Shown: positions 50,050-58,900 of the stretch, piece after piece
How the letters are laid out: every line of letters starts with the position of its first letter
Numbering within the stretch: position 1 is the stretch's first letter
Assembly: GCA_003166865.1 (NCBI GenBank)
Contig: PMUP01000097.1
Span: forward strand, 225,798-289,797
Source: Bryobacterales bacterium
Lineage (GTDB): Bacteria; Acidobacteriota; Terriglobia; Bryobacterales; Bryobacteraceae
Direction: 5' to 3'
Length of the DNA: 64,000 nucleotides
Position numbers and translations under genes: made by a program
The notes under the pieces: generated by a model
Seen by the model: only the letters and a program-made list of their open reading frames with translations
Database searches by the model: none
Told to the model about the DNA's origin: nothing

Positions 50050-50876
50050 GTGTCAAAAATGGCCGCCGTTACGGCATGATCGCGGGTAACGGCCGCTTCC
50101 CGCTCCTGGCGCTCGAAACAGCGCGCCGCGCGGGCGATGAAGTAGTGGTGCTGGCGATCAAGGAAGAAGCGTGGCCTGAGATAGAGAAACTTGCCGGTCG
50201 CTGCTATTGGATTTCGCTGGGCCAGCTCTCGCGCTTGATCGAGATCCTCAAGGAAGAAGGCATCACCGAGGTGATGATGGCCGGCCAGGTGAAACATGCG
50301 AAGATTTTTTCGTCGATCGTGCCGGACTGGAAACTGGTGAAGCTTCTCGCGGGTCTGAAGCAGAAGAATACTGATGCGCTAATTGGGGGCGTCGCGAAGA
50401 TCCTGGCGGAGGAAGGCATTCGGCTGGCGGATTCCACGCTGTTGTTGAAGCCGCTGCTGGCGGAGTTGGGCGTGTTGAGCAAGCGCAAGCCGTCATCGGA
50501 CGAAGAGCGGGACATTGCGTACGGCCGAAGGATCGCGAACACACTGGCGGGCGTGGATGTGGGCCAGAGCGTCGCGATTTCGGACGGCGCCTGCGTGGCG
50601 GTGGAGGCGATGGAAGGCACCGATGCAATGCTGGATCGCGCCGCTTCGTTGGTCAATGGCAAACCGCTCCGGCTGGTGAAGGTTTCGCGGCGCCGCGGGC
50701 ACCTGTTGTTCGACGTTCCGGTAGCGGGCCCAGGGACGATCGAGGTGATGCAGAGGACTGGAACTACAGCGGTCGCGGTGGATGCGGGCCGGACGCTGCT
50801 TCTCGATCGCGAGGCGATGTTTGCAAGAGCGAATGAACTCGAAATTGCGGTCGTTGGCTGCGAGCCGGAGCCGTAA
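50046..50876 (+). CDS. lpxI: UDP-2,3-diacylglucosamine pyrophosphatase LpxI
   Basis: 276 residues: GMIAGNGRFPLLALETARRA, VVVLAIKEEAWPEIEKLAGR, ITEVMMAGQVKHAKIF, and a C-terminal catalytic domain with ADSTLLLKPLLAE, DIAYGRRIANTLAGVDVGQS, AVEAMEGTDAMLDR and FDVPVAGPGTIEVM. LpxI replaces LpxH in many non-gamma-proteobacteria and yields 2,3-diacylglucosamine 1-phosphate. The start overlaps the lpxA stop by four bases. The gene is followed by the opposite-strand HEPN pair, after which the operon theme resumes. Confidence 0.95.
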   Translation: MSVKNGRRYGMIAGNGRFPLLALETARRAGDEVVVLAIKEEAWPEIEKLAGRCYWISLGQLSRLIEILKEEGITEVMMAGQVKHAKIFSSIVPDWKLVKLLAGLKQKNTDALIGGVAKILAEEGIRLADSTLLLKPLLAELGVLSKRKPSSDEERDIAYGRRIANTLAGVDVGQSVAISDGACVAVEAMEGTDAMLDRAASLVNGKPLRLVKVSRRRGHLLFDVPVAGPGTIEVMQRTGTTAVAVDAGRTLLLDREAMFARANELEIAVVGCEPEP

Positions 50877-50884
50877 GCGGCGGA

Positions 50885-51373
50885 TTATTCCCGCTTGTTG
50901 CCGATCAGAAGCGAGAGCAGGTATTCGTTCGCGGCGGGATGGGTTCGGATTTTGGCCCAATTATCGAATGCCTCGTGTGTATCGGCGACTACCGCATGCA
51001 CGTCGCTATAACCCCAGAGTGCCGAATTATCGTAATCCGCCTGGTGCCGTGCGTCCTGCAAATCCACTAAGGCGCCGGCCACGGATCGAAGCTCTCCGGG
51101 CACAGGGATCGCAGGAGTGGTCCAGCCTTTCCAGGTACCGTTCGATACCGCCCTGGATACTTCCTTCATGACCCGGTGCTCAAATCTTCTTTCGAGGGCC
51201 ACTCGGGCCGAGCTGGAACTGGACCAGATTTGCACGGCCTCCTGAATTAGAAGATGAAAGAGTGCATAGTAGGCCGTCGATATCGCTCGCCGAAAGGAGG
51301 CCTGCTCAGGCTCGTCCCGCGCTGGATGAGACAGACGGTCAGCCAGCGCCAGCAGATCCTCAGCTATTGCCAT
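50885..51373 (-). CDS. HEPN-domain-like protein, likely partner of the upstream small gene
   Basis: 162 residues, all-helical. ARDEPEQASFRRAISTAYYA-LFHLLIQEAV and VDLQDARHQADYDNSALWG match the HEPN pattern of helix 1-2 RR-AYYALFH and the conserved R-x4-6-ADY end of nucleotidyltransferase-partner HEPN proteins. Many such proteins are RNases in toxin-antitoxin systems; the usual RxxxxH motif is here RHQADY, so catalysis is uncertain. The 3' end comes nine bases after lpxI ends on the opposite strand. It overlaps the partner gene by ten bases. Confidence 0.65.
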   Translation of the reverse strand: MAIAEDLLALADRLSHPARDEPEQASFRRAISTAYYALFHLLIQEAVQIWSSSSSARVALERRFEHRVMKEVSRAVSNGTWKGWTTPAIPVPGELRSVAGALVDLQDARHQADYDNSALWGYSDVHAVVADTHEAFDNWAKIRTHPAANEYLLSLLIGNKRE

Positions 51374-51690
51374 TGTGGATCTTTTAGCCGCTCCTGTTCA
51401 CCTACAGTCCTGAAGTTGAAGTAAGGGATATAAAACGAATACTCCGAGCCGTAGAGTGCCAGATCTTCAATCAGCGCGTTTCTTACTCCATTCGTCAGTG
51501 CGGTTAACGGATGGCGCATAAGCGCCTCGTCAGAGAACAGAATCTTGAAGTAGATGGCTGGATCGCCGTCCCAGTCGCGACTGAACGAATGGCGAATGCG
51601 CACCACTTCACCGGGAAACTTCTTGGCAACTTCCTCAACCCTCTGCGCGAAATCCTTCAATTGCTGCGGGCTCAGATACGTTGTCGCCAT
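51364..51690 (-). CDS. Small protein paired with HEPN gene, possible antitoxin
   Basis: 108 residues: MATTYLSPQQLKDFAQRVEE, VRIRHSFSRDWDGDPAIYFK-ILFSDEAL, LTNGVRNALIEDLALYGSE. The order and overlap with the HEPN gene suggest the antitoxin or nucleotidyltransferase-like partner, but the MNT signature G-S-x-x-R-G-x-x-D is not present (YGSEYSFYIPYF). I do not recognise a named family. The overlap of ten bases with the HEPN gene indicates coupled translation. Confidence 0.6.
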   Translation of the reverse strand: MATTYLSPQQLKDFAQRVEEVAKKFPGEVVRIRHSFSRDWDGDPAIYFKILFSDEALMRHPLTALTNGVRNALIEDLALYGSEYSFYIPYFNFRTVGEQERLKDPQWQ

Positions 51691-51723
51691 GGTTCACCTA
51701 TATTACCCATGATAAGTTAGGTC

Positions 51724-52680
51724 TTGAACAAGATTCGAGTCGCCGTCATCGGCGCGGGTGTGTTCGGCCGGCATCACCTGCGCGTGCTGAGCCAATCGTT
51801 GAATGCGACGCTGGTGGGCGTGGTGGATGCCGATCCTGAACGCGCCGCCGTGGCCGCGGCAGAACACAATTGCCTGACTTTCGCGACACTCGGCGAGCTC
51901 CAGGGCAACGTCGATGCCGCAGTGGTCGCTACGCCGACGTCGCTTCACGCCGAAGTTGGTTGCGAGTTGCTCGAATCTGGTATCGATGTGCTGGTGGAAA
52001 AGCCCATCGCGGCCGACTTGGCGTCCGCGAGGCGCCTGGTGGACACCGCGGTTGAGCACAAGCGCATCCTGCAAGTCGGGCATCTGGAGCGCTTCAATCC
52101 CGCCGTTGCCGCCCTCAGGAAAATCACGAACGTGCCGCTGTTCTTCGAAATTCACCGGCTCAGCCTATTCAGCCCGCGCAGCCTGGACGTAGACGTCGTA
52201 CTTGATCTGATGATCCACGATCTGGACATTGTGCTGGACTTGGCCGGCGGGATGCCCGAGGAGATACGCGCGGCGGGGATTTCCATTTTGTCCGACAAAG
52301 TCGATATCGCGAATGTGCGCCTGTCCTTCCCAGGTGGATGCATCGCCAACTTGACGGCCAGCCGCGTCTCCACCGAGCGCGTGCGAAAGCTGCGCCTGTT
52401 CCAGCCACATCAGTACATTTCGCTGGACTACCAGAAGCAGGAAGCCGTGGCGTTCACGGTCGGCGGAAACCAACAAATCGGATTTCAGCCGCTTGCAGTC
52501 ATCAAGGAGGAGCCGCTACGGCTGGAGGTGGAATCGTTCCTGGAGGCAGTGGCGACCCGGCGCAGTCCCTTAGTCCCGGGGGCGGACGGATTGCGCGCGC
52601 TCGAAGTGGCGCGGGCGATTCTTGATAAAATTGAAGAGCATTCGAAGATAGTCACCGAACGGCTTCAATCACTGACCTAG
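51724..52680 (+). CDS. Gfo/Idh/MocA family oxidoreductase, GnnA-like
   Basis: 318 residues with the NAD(P)-binding RVAVIGAGVFGRHHLRVLSQ, AVVATPTSLHAE, EKPIAADLASARRLVD and the GHLERFNPAVAAL segment that in the family holds the catalytic Lys/His environment. In lipid A operons of Acidobacteria and Leptospira-like bacteria a protein of this type (GnnA) oxidises UDP-GlcNAc to the 3-keto sugar for an aminotransferase (GnnB). Position after fabZ-lpxA-lpxI supports this role, though a HEPN pair separates it and gnnB is not in the window. TTG or ATG start ambiguous; TTG at 51724. Confidence 0.8.
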   Translation: MNKIRVAVIGAGVFGRHHLRVLSQSLNATLVGVVDADPERAAVAAAEHNCLTFATLGELQGNVDAAVVATPTSLHAEVGCELLESGIDVLVEKPIAADLASARRLVDTAVEHKRILQVGHLERFNPAVAALRKITNVPLFFEIHRLSLFSPRSLDVDVVLDLMIHDLDIVLDLAGGMPEEIRAAGISILSDKVDIANVRLSFPGGCIANLTASRVSTERVRKLRLFQPHQYISLDYQKQEAVAFTVGGNQQIGFQPLAVIKEEPLRLEVESFLEAVATRRSPLVPGADGLRALEVARAILDKIEEHSKIVTERLQSLT

Positions 52681-52731
52681 CCGCTCCCTGGCAACGGCGG
52701 GCGGGCGATTGACGTCTTTCATTCGGCCATC

Positions 52732-53778
52732 ATGAGCTCAGGCGCGGATTCCGGTCCCAATTTCGTGCTGGACTGGCACGAGTCCGATGCCTCGCACAGA
52801 TACTGGCGCGCGGGAATCGGGTCGCTCGTGGTGCACGCCGGAATCCTCGCGGGGGTGCTCACGCTGGCGAGTTTGAGCGGCCCTGCGCCCAAGCAAGGCA
52901 CCGAGATTATTCCAGATTTTAGACAAGCTGTTCACTTGGTTCTGCCAAGCGACCTCACCCAGAAGGCGCCCAATAAGGGCAAGGTGGCCAAGGAAGTGAA
53001 CGTCGAGGATCTGAAGCCGCGCCCGCCGACCCAGGAGCGCCTGCCTCCCGCGCCCGCGGTCCGGGCGTTCAAACCCCCGAATCCGCAGCCCCCAGGTCCA
53101 CCGCAGGCCGCGCCGCGCATTGCCGAACCTCCCAAGATCGATACGCCGTTAACGGCACAGAATGCTCCGCCTGCACTGCCTGCGCTGTCCGGGACGCCAA
53201 AGGCGCCACCGCCGCCCCAGATCCAGCCCGTGGAGCAGCCTAAACTTGCCTTTGAAACTCCGGGGCAGAACGGGACCAGTGAGAACAAGGGCGAACGAAA
53301 GCTGACCCCTCCGAAAGACACTGTCGAAGATGCGATCCGCGGCGTTGCGCGTGGCGGTGGCCGCCAGGGTAGCTTCGCGGTGGGAGACCTGGATCAGCCG
53401 CCGGATCTGTCCGAAAGCATCAAGCGGCCGACCCTACCGGGCCAGACTGGCAGCAGCCTGGAGCTGATGAGCGACCCGATGGGCGTGGATTTTAAGCCCT
53501 ATTTGATTCAGATTCTCGCGCTCGTTCGAAAGAATTGGTTTGCAGTGATCCCGGAGAGCGCCCGGCTCGGTAATCGCGGAGTGGTGGAGTTACAATTCAT
53601 CATCGATCGCAATGGGGATGTCCCGAAGCTGGTGATTGCGACGCCGTCGGGATCGGAAGCTCTGGATAAAGCGGCGGTGGCCGCCGTCAGCGCATCGGTG
53701 CGGTTCCCGCCGTTGCCGAACGAGTTCAAAGGGCAGCAGATAAGATTGCAGTTTGCGTTTAAATATAACTTCAAATAA
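52732..53778 (+). CDS. TonB family energy transducer
   Basis: 348 residues: cytoplasmic N-terminus, one membrane helix (LVVHAGILAGVLTLASL, about 31-48), a long Pro-rich periplasmic spacer (about 75-185; PPAPAVRAFKPPNPQPPGPP) and a TonB C-terminal domain ending FKPYLIQILALVRKNWFAVI to QFAFKYNFK. It should pass proton-motive energy to TonB-dependent receptors such as the one at 55926. ExbB and ExbD are not in the window. Its 3' end is followed by a 9-bp repeat array. Confidence 0.87.
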   Translation: MSSGADSGPNFVLDWHESDASHRYWRAGIGSLVVHAGILAGVLTLASLSGPAPKQGTEIIPDFRQAVHLVLPSDLTQKAPNKGKVAKEVNVEDLKPRPPTQERLPPAPAVRAFKPPNPQPPGPPQAAPRIAEPPKIDTPLTAQNAPPALPALSGTPKAPPPPQIQPVEQPKLAFETPGQNGTSENKGERKLTPPKDTVEDAIRGVARGGGRQGSFAVGDLDQPPDLSESIKRPTLPGQTGSSLELMSDPMGVDFKPYLIQILALVRKNWFAVIPESARLGNRGVVELQFIIDRNGDVPKLVIATPSGSEALDKAAVAAVSASVRFPPLPNEFKGQQIRLQFAFKYNFK

Positions 53779-53783
53779 ATTCC

Positions 53784-53821
53784 AGGAATACAAGGAATAC
53801 GAGGGAGACAAGGAATACGAG
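53784..53821 (+). repeat. Nine-base tandem repeat in the TonB / VWA convergent gap
   Basis: Four units of AGGAATAC[A/G] (third degenerate, AGGGAGACA) fill almost the whole 43-bp space between the TonB stop (53778) and the VWA gene stop (53822). Exact 14-base copies lie at 53790-53803 and 53808-53821. Confidence 0.75.
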
Positions 53822-55912
53822 TTACTGCAGCACAACTAGAGGAGCGCGGGCGAAACCGAATTTCCGTGCCTGTTCGTCGATCACGCTCACCTGGCAAGTG
53901 TATTGGCCGGGCGGGATGTTGGCGAGCGGCATCTCAAACTCGAACGCCAGTGTGTTCGGCCGTCCTGATTTCGGCTTCGTGACGCGAACCGGGGCCGACT
54001 CGAATGACTTCGACTTGCCACGGAACATCATCAGTTCGGCCGACACGCTGGGCGACGCCACCGTTCCTGGATCGTAGACCTCGAAATAAACGTACAGCTT
54101 CTGGTTCTTGCGGAACACGCGCGTGATGTCGGGGACTAGCTTTTGGCCGTTCTCCACCAGCGGATGCTCATTCAGTAGCTTTTTGTTACTGCCGCCAGCA
54201 TTGCCGATGCTGGCCGATAGCGGCTCGCGCTGATTGCTCCACACCACCGAACTCATGCGCACCGAAGAAGACTCCTTGCTCAAATCAGGCACGTTGAACT
54301 TCATTTCGAACGTTCCCATTTTGCCGTTCTGGTTTTCGCGCGCCAGGAAGCGCAGATTGTAATCGCCTGGGGGAAGAGTGACGCCCGTGTCGTATTCGAC
54401 GTGCCTCTGAGCAAGCTGCGCGGCATTTTCCTCGGTGAGCTTCAGCTTGATTTCGTCGCGGATTCCGCCCAGCATCTTTCCGTGCGGATCGCGAATCTGG
54501 CCGATGAAATCGAGATCTGTGGTGGACTTGGGCGATAGACCCAGAGCGGACCCCGCGATGCGGACGGTAATCGGCACGAAGTATTTGTCGCGCCCGGTCT
54601 GGAAGTAATCCACCTCCAACGCGAGCGGCAGCTCGGTGAACGGATCGTCGAGCGTGAGCGCGTCTTCAAGCTGCCGTTCTTTATCGCTCGAATTCATCTT
54701 GCCCCAGACCTTGGCCGCGTAATAACCTTTGCGATAGTCGAGCTTGGCCGACTCGGGCAACGACGCGATCTTCACCGTAACGTGACGGTACTTGCCATCC
54801 GCCGCTGGATTCGCGCTGTAGTAGCCGAGGACATAATAGCTGTTGAAGTCGGTCTGCACGGCCTTGATGCCGAGCGTAAGGTCGTTGCTATCCAGCAGGG
54901 CCTTCCCTCCAGTGTCGGCGGCGAGCGTGTAAATGGTGTCCTGCGTATCGTGAAACGAAGTGCGGTTGCTGGCATACGTGCTGCCAGTGAACACACCGGT
55001 GCCCTTGGGCGAGGCCTGCGTCGCGTCGCCAGCCGGCGCCATGGCCACCAATCCGCGGGCATCGATCGGATAGAACGCCACGTTCGCGCGCACGGCGGAG
55101 TTCACGGTAGCGCGAAGTTGCGACTGATTATCGACGCCCGTCTTGCCGACGCCGCTCGAAAAGTAAACCAGCGCCTTCTTTTCCGGGTACGCCGCCAACT
55201 TGTGCGCGGCGTCTTCGAGCGCGCTCAGCTTGCGATCGGTGTTGAAAATGTTGAATTCGGTATCATCGGCGGTGAACTCGCCACTAGTGTCGGTGGAATC
55301 GGCGCCGGTTGCGGCCAGGGCCGCCAGCTCGCTGGAATCGCCCACCCGCAGCGCTTGAATCGCGGTCACCAGCGTCTCACGATCGTTGGTGAAATCCTGC
55401 ACCACGCGCAGTTCGTTCGTGAGCGTCATGATCGACACCGTGTCGGACGCGGTCATTTGCGTGTCGATGAACTTGATGGCCGCGTCGCGCGCGCGGATCT
55501 GCTCAGCCGGCTGCATGGACGAAAGGTCGAAGAACATCGCGATCAGCCGCCGGTCCTTGAGCTGCTCGGGCTTTAACGCAGGGGCTGGCGCTGCCTTCCC
55601 TGGCGATGTGGGCTTGGCTTCCGCTGGTTCGCGAGTCTTCAGCGCTGGCGCCGGCGCTTCGAGCGAGGGCAAAGTCTCTCCATTCAGGCGCTCCAGTTCG
55701 AACACAGCGATCTGTTGCGGCTTGCCGTCTTCCAGCAGCGTGAACTGATCCTTCTTCAAGTCTTCGATCGCTTTGCCGCTCTTATCTTTTACAGCAACGT
55801 TGATGATGACCAGATTCGTGTTGGCTTTGAAGTTCGGTGGCGGCTGATCTTGCGCCACCAGTCCCGCGCACACCAGTGCCGACGAAACGATTCTAAACGC
55901 GCAACTGGACAT
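53822..55912 (-). CDS. VWFA-related Acidobacterial domain protein
   Basis: About 696 residues; signal peptide (CAFRIVSSALVCAGLVAQ). An N-terminal cohesin/Ig-like strand domain (NLVIINVAVKDKSGKAIEDL) precedes a von Willebrand A domain with DxSxS-like RLIAMFFDLSSMQPAEQI, TASDTVSIMTL and KALVYFSSGVGKT (about 165-400), and a C-terminal beta domain. Such proteins occur in dozens of copies in Acidobacteria (TIGR03436). Role probably surface adhesion or a scaffold for protein assembly. MIDAS is complete only as D-x-S-S; T and D follow. Ribosome binding site AAGGGG about 12 bases before ATG 55912; an ATG at 55921 is an alternative. Confidence 0.85.
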   Translation of the reverse strand: MSSCAFRIVSSALVCAGLVAQDQPPPNFKANTNLVIINVAVKDKSGKAIEDLKKDQFTLLEDGKPQQIAVFELERLNGETLPSLEAPAPALKTREPAEAKPTSPGKAAPAPALKPEQLKDRRLIAMFFDLSSMQPAEQIRARDAAIKFIDTQMTASDTVSIMTLTNELRVVQDFTNDRETLVTAIQALRVGDSSELAALAATGADSTDTSGEFTADDTEFNIFNTDRKLSALEDAAHKLAAYPEKKALVYFSSGVGKTGVDNQSQLRATVNSAVRANVAFYPIDARGLVAMAPAGDATQASPKGTGVFTGSTYASNRTSFHDTQDTIYTLAADTGGKALLDSNDLTLGIKAVQTDFNSYYVLGYYSANPAADGKYRHVTVKIASLPESAKLDYRKGYYAAKVWGKMNSSDKERQLEDALTLDDPFTELPLALEVDYFQTGRDKYFVPITVRIAGSALGLSPKSTTDLDFIGQIRDPHGKMLGGIRDEIKLKLTEENAAQLAQRHVEYDTGVTLPPGDYNLRFLARENQNGKMGTFEMKFNVPDLSKESSSVRMSSVVWSNQREPLSASIGNAGGSNKKLLNEHPLVENGQKLVPDITRVFRKNQKLYVYFEVYDPGTVASPSVSAELMMFRGKSKSFESAPVRVTKPKSGRPNTLAFEFEMPLANIPPGQYTCQVSVIDEQARKFGFARAPLVVLQ

Positions 55913-55925
55913 GCTAGCCATCCCC

Positions 55926-58900
55926 TTAAAAACGGAACCTGATGTTTACATCGGCGGTTCGCATCGCGCCGGCGGTTATGGGCACACCGTACTGGGTGGA
56001 ACCGACCACCGTGTTCACGTTGGTGATGTTCACGTGATTCAAGGTATTGGTTGTCTCGAAGCGCAGCTCGATGCGTTTGCGGCTGCCCTCGCCGCCAATC
56101 GTGAAATAGCGACCGAGAGCCGAGTTGAGCGACCACGACCACGGCCCCGGAATCGTGTTGCGCCCGACATCTCCGAGCTCGCCTGGCGGCGGCGCCGTGA
56201 AGGCCGCCAAATTGAAGTATCCACTCCCGTCCTCCACCGGCAGACCGGTAGCCTCGGCGCGCCCGCTTCCCACCACTCCAGTGCCCGCGACGTTCGACTG
56301 ATTCCCCAAAATTCGCGCCGTAAATGGCGTTCCGTTTTCAAGCAGCGCCGATCCACTCAGCGTCCAATTGCGTTTCCACCAGCTGGCTTGTGCCGGAGTG
56401 CTGAGGACGTAATTCAGCGTCACCACGTTCGGCCGGTTGAAGCTCGACAGGCCGCGCTCGGCGCTTAAATCGAACGCGTTCTGCGCGACGACATTGCCAA
56501 CTCCGCCAAACGTGGAACTGTCGTCGATGGACTTCGAATAGGTGTAAAGGACGTTGAAAGACATGTTGCGCGCGAAACGCCGCATCAGCCGGACTTGTCC
56601 TGCGTGATAAATCGAATTACCCCAGGAGCTGTCGTAGATAAACTGCTGGGCGTCGGCGATTGGCAGGATCTGCTGCGACGTCAGGGGCGACGAGCCGAGC
56701 GCCGCGCGATTTGGCACCGTCTGGGTATCCAGGTCGGTCCCCTTGGTTCCCAGATAGTTCAGCTCAAAGAAAAACGAGCGGCTCAAGTTCTGCTGCACAC
56801 TGACGCTCCAGCTTTGAGCGTAGCCCACCTGGTAATTCTTTTGGACCGCGTAGGTGTTCGCGATCGTGGTCTTGGTTGGAGCAGTGGCAAGCCCGTTTTG
56901 GATTGTCAACACATCAGTATCGCTGGTAGTCAGTCTCTCGGTGACGGCGAAGGGCGGTTGTTCGGACAGCTCGGTGGCAAGCTGATTGAGCGCGGTGGGA
57001 TTGTAGTAAATGCCGTAGCCCAAGCGCACCACCGTGGAATGCTTCGCGCTCGGTTTCCACGCCAGTCCGCCACGCGGAGCAAAATCGTGCCGATCCGGCT
57101 GGATCAAGCTGTTCGGAAATGCTCCGGAGTACGGTCCGGACTGCCCCGCCTCGACCGAAGAGACCGCCGTAAAATCGGGCGCAATATCCAGATTCACCAG
57201 GTGCCCGTATTTTTCCGACAGCGGCGAGTAATATTCGTAGCGCAGGCCATACATCAACGTCAGATTCGGATTCACGCGCCAATCGTCGTTCGCGTAAACG
57301 TCGTAGGCATTCTGGCGGAAGTACGTGCTCGACCCTCCGAATTGAACCGAGCTGGCCGCTGGCAGACCCAGCAGAAAGTCCGCGAAATCGAATCCCGTGT
57401 TGGGCAACGGCTGACCCTTCGAATTGAGCTCGCTGGTTTTAATTCCGTCGAAGGTGAACGTGCCGCGTGCGTTTTGGTCGGTAATAGTGTTGCGGTCCTG
57501 CCGCTTGAAATCCCCTCCGAAGGTCATGGTGTGATTGTGCTTTACCCAGCTATAGGCTTCGCTTTCCGTGAAGTATTGCACCACCGAATCGGAGGGAATC
57601 GCGTCGCTGAGGCTGGCATAGTTAGTGAAAGAGAGGGTGGGCGGTCCGTAGTTGATCGCCTCCTGCGACGTTCCTTGGATGCCGAGTTCCGAGGCAACGT
57701 CGGTGCCATACGAAAAGAAGGAGTTTTGCGTAGTGCGATTGCGGTTAAACGTCACTTGCGCGGTGTTGAGGGCCGTGGAGCCGACGTTGTGAATCCAACT
57801 CAGATTCGTGTTGTCGCCGAAACCGGTGCCGGGATCCAGAAATCCGAAGAGTTGAGCGGTATCGCTCTTGCGCCGCTGAAAGCCCTCGGTCAGCGCCAGC
57901 CGGTCGTTCTTGCCGAGATTCTGGTTCAAACGAACGCTTACGTTGTCGGTATCGGCCGGAACAGCCGCGACAAACTCGTAGTTGTTTACCGTGCCCGGCA
58001 GATTGGCAGACGGGATGAATTTGAGCAAACCCATCACAGCCTTGTTGGTGTCAAACATGCTCACCGGGATCACGTTACCCATGAACTGATTGCCAGTATC
58101 GGGATTATAGATCTTCTGAAGCACGCCTTTGATGAAGTCCTGTGAAAAATCGCCCATGCGTTCCAAGGCCGTCGGCACCGAGCCCACGTTATAGGAGATG
58201 CTTTGGCCGCGCGTGGAGTAATAACTCACCGTGAAGAACGTGGAGTCGCCTTTCAGCAGATGCGGAATGCGCAGCGGTCCGCCCACCACTCCGCTCCAGC
58301 GGTAATTGTTGAAGTTCGGCTGCGGCTCCGGCTGTCCGCTCAACGAGAACTGCTTGGCGTCGGTGGCCGCGCCCTGCCACTGGATGGACAGGTTGCCATG
58401 AATGCCCTGACGCCCGCGATTTCTGCGATTGCCGATGAGCTGGCCGTTGCCGTTGCCTCCGGGACGGTTGCGGCCCCCTGGCCCGCCGAATCCACCGCCA
58501 CCACGTCCGCCGCCGAACCCACCTCCACCGCCGCCTCCACCACCGCCGGGCCCGCCAAACCCCGCTCCACCTCCACCAGGACCGCCGCCACCGGGTCCTC
58601 CGGGAGCGCCTGGAACACCGCCTGGCTGGCCTTGGACGCCCAGTCCCCCCAGACCGCCGGGTGGACCCTGCATGCCCAGCAGAGGTCCACGCAATCCAAA
58701 ATCATTCTGGTCGTTTTGCAAGCCCGTGCTCAAGGTTCCATTCACCAGGAAGGCTTCGTTGGCGTTGGCTGAGTTCTGGGGAGCGATGTCCGGTGGCGGA
58801 GCGGCTGCAAGTTGATCGACCTCGCTTTCCGCGGTGGCGCGGAAGCCGGCCTGTTGCCCGGCCTGTGGTCCCCTGGGACGTTCCGCAAGCTCTCTCGGCC

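Noticed and set aside
56595-58145. 516-codon open frame on the plus strand opposite the TonB-dependent receptor
   Set aside because: Antisense shadow of the receptor gene with Arg/His-rich low-information protein, no ribosome binding site and no family pattern.
58429-58815. Proline-rich plus-strand ORF in the receptor gene
   Set aside because: It is the complement of the Gly-rich codons of the receptor and follows from its GC-rich repeats.
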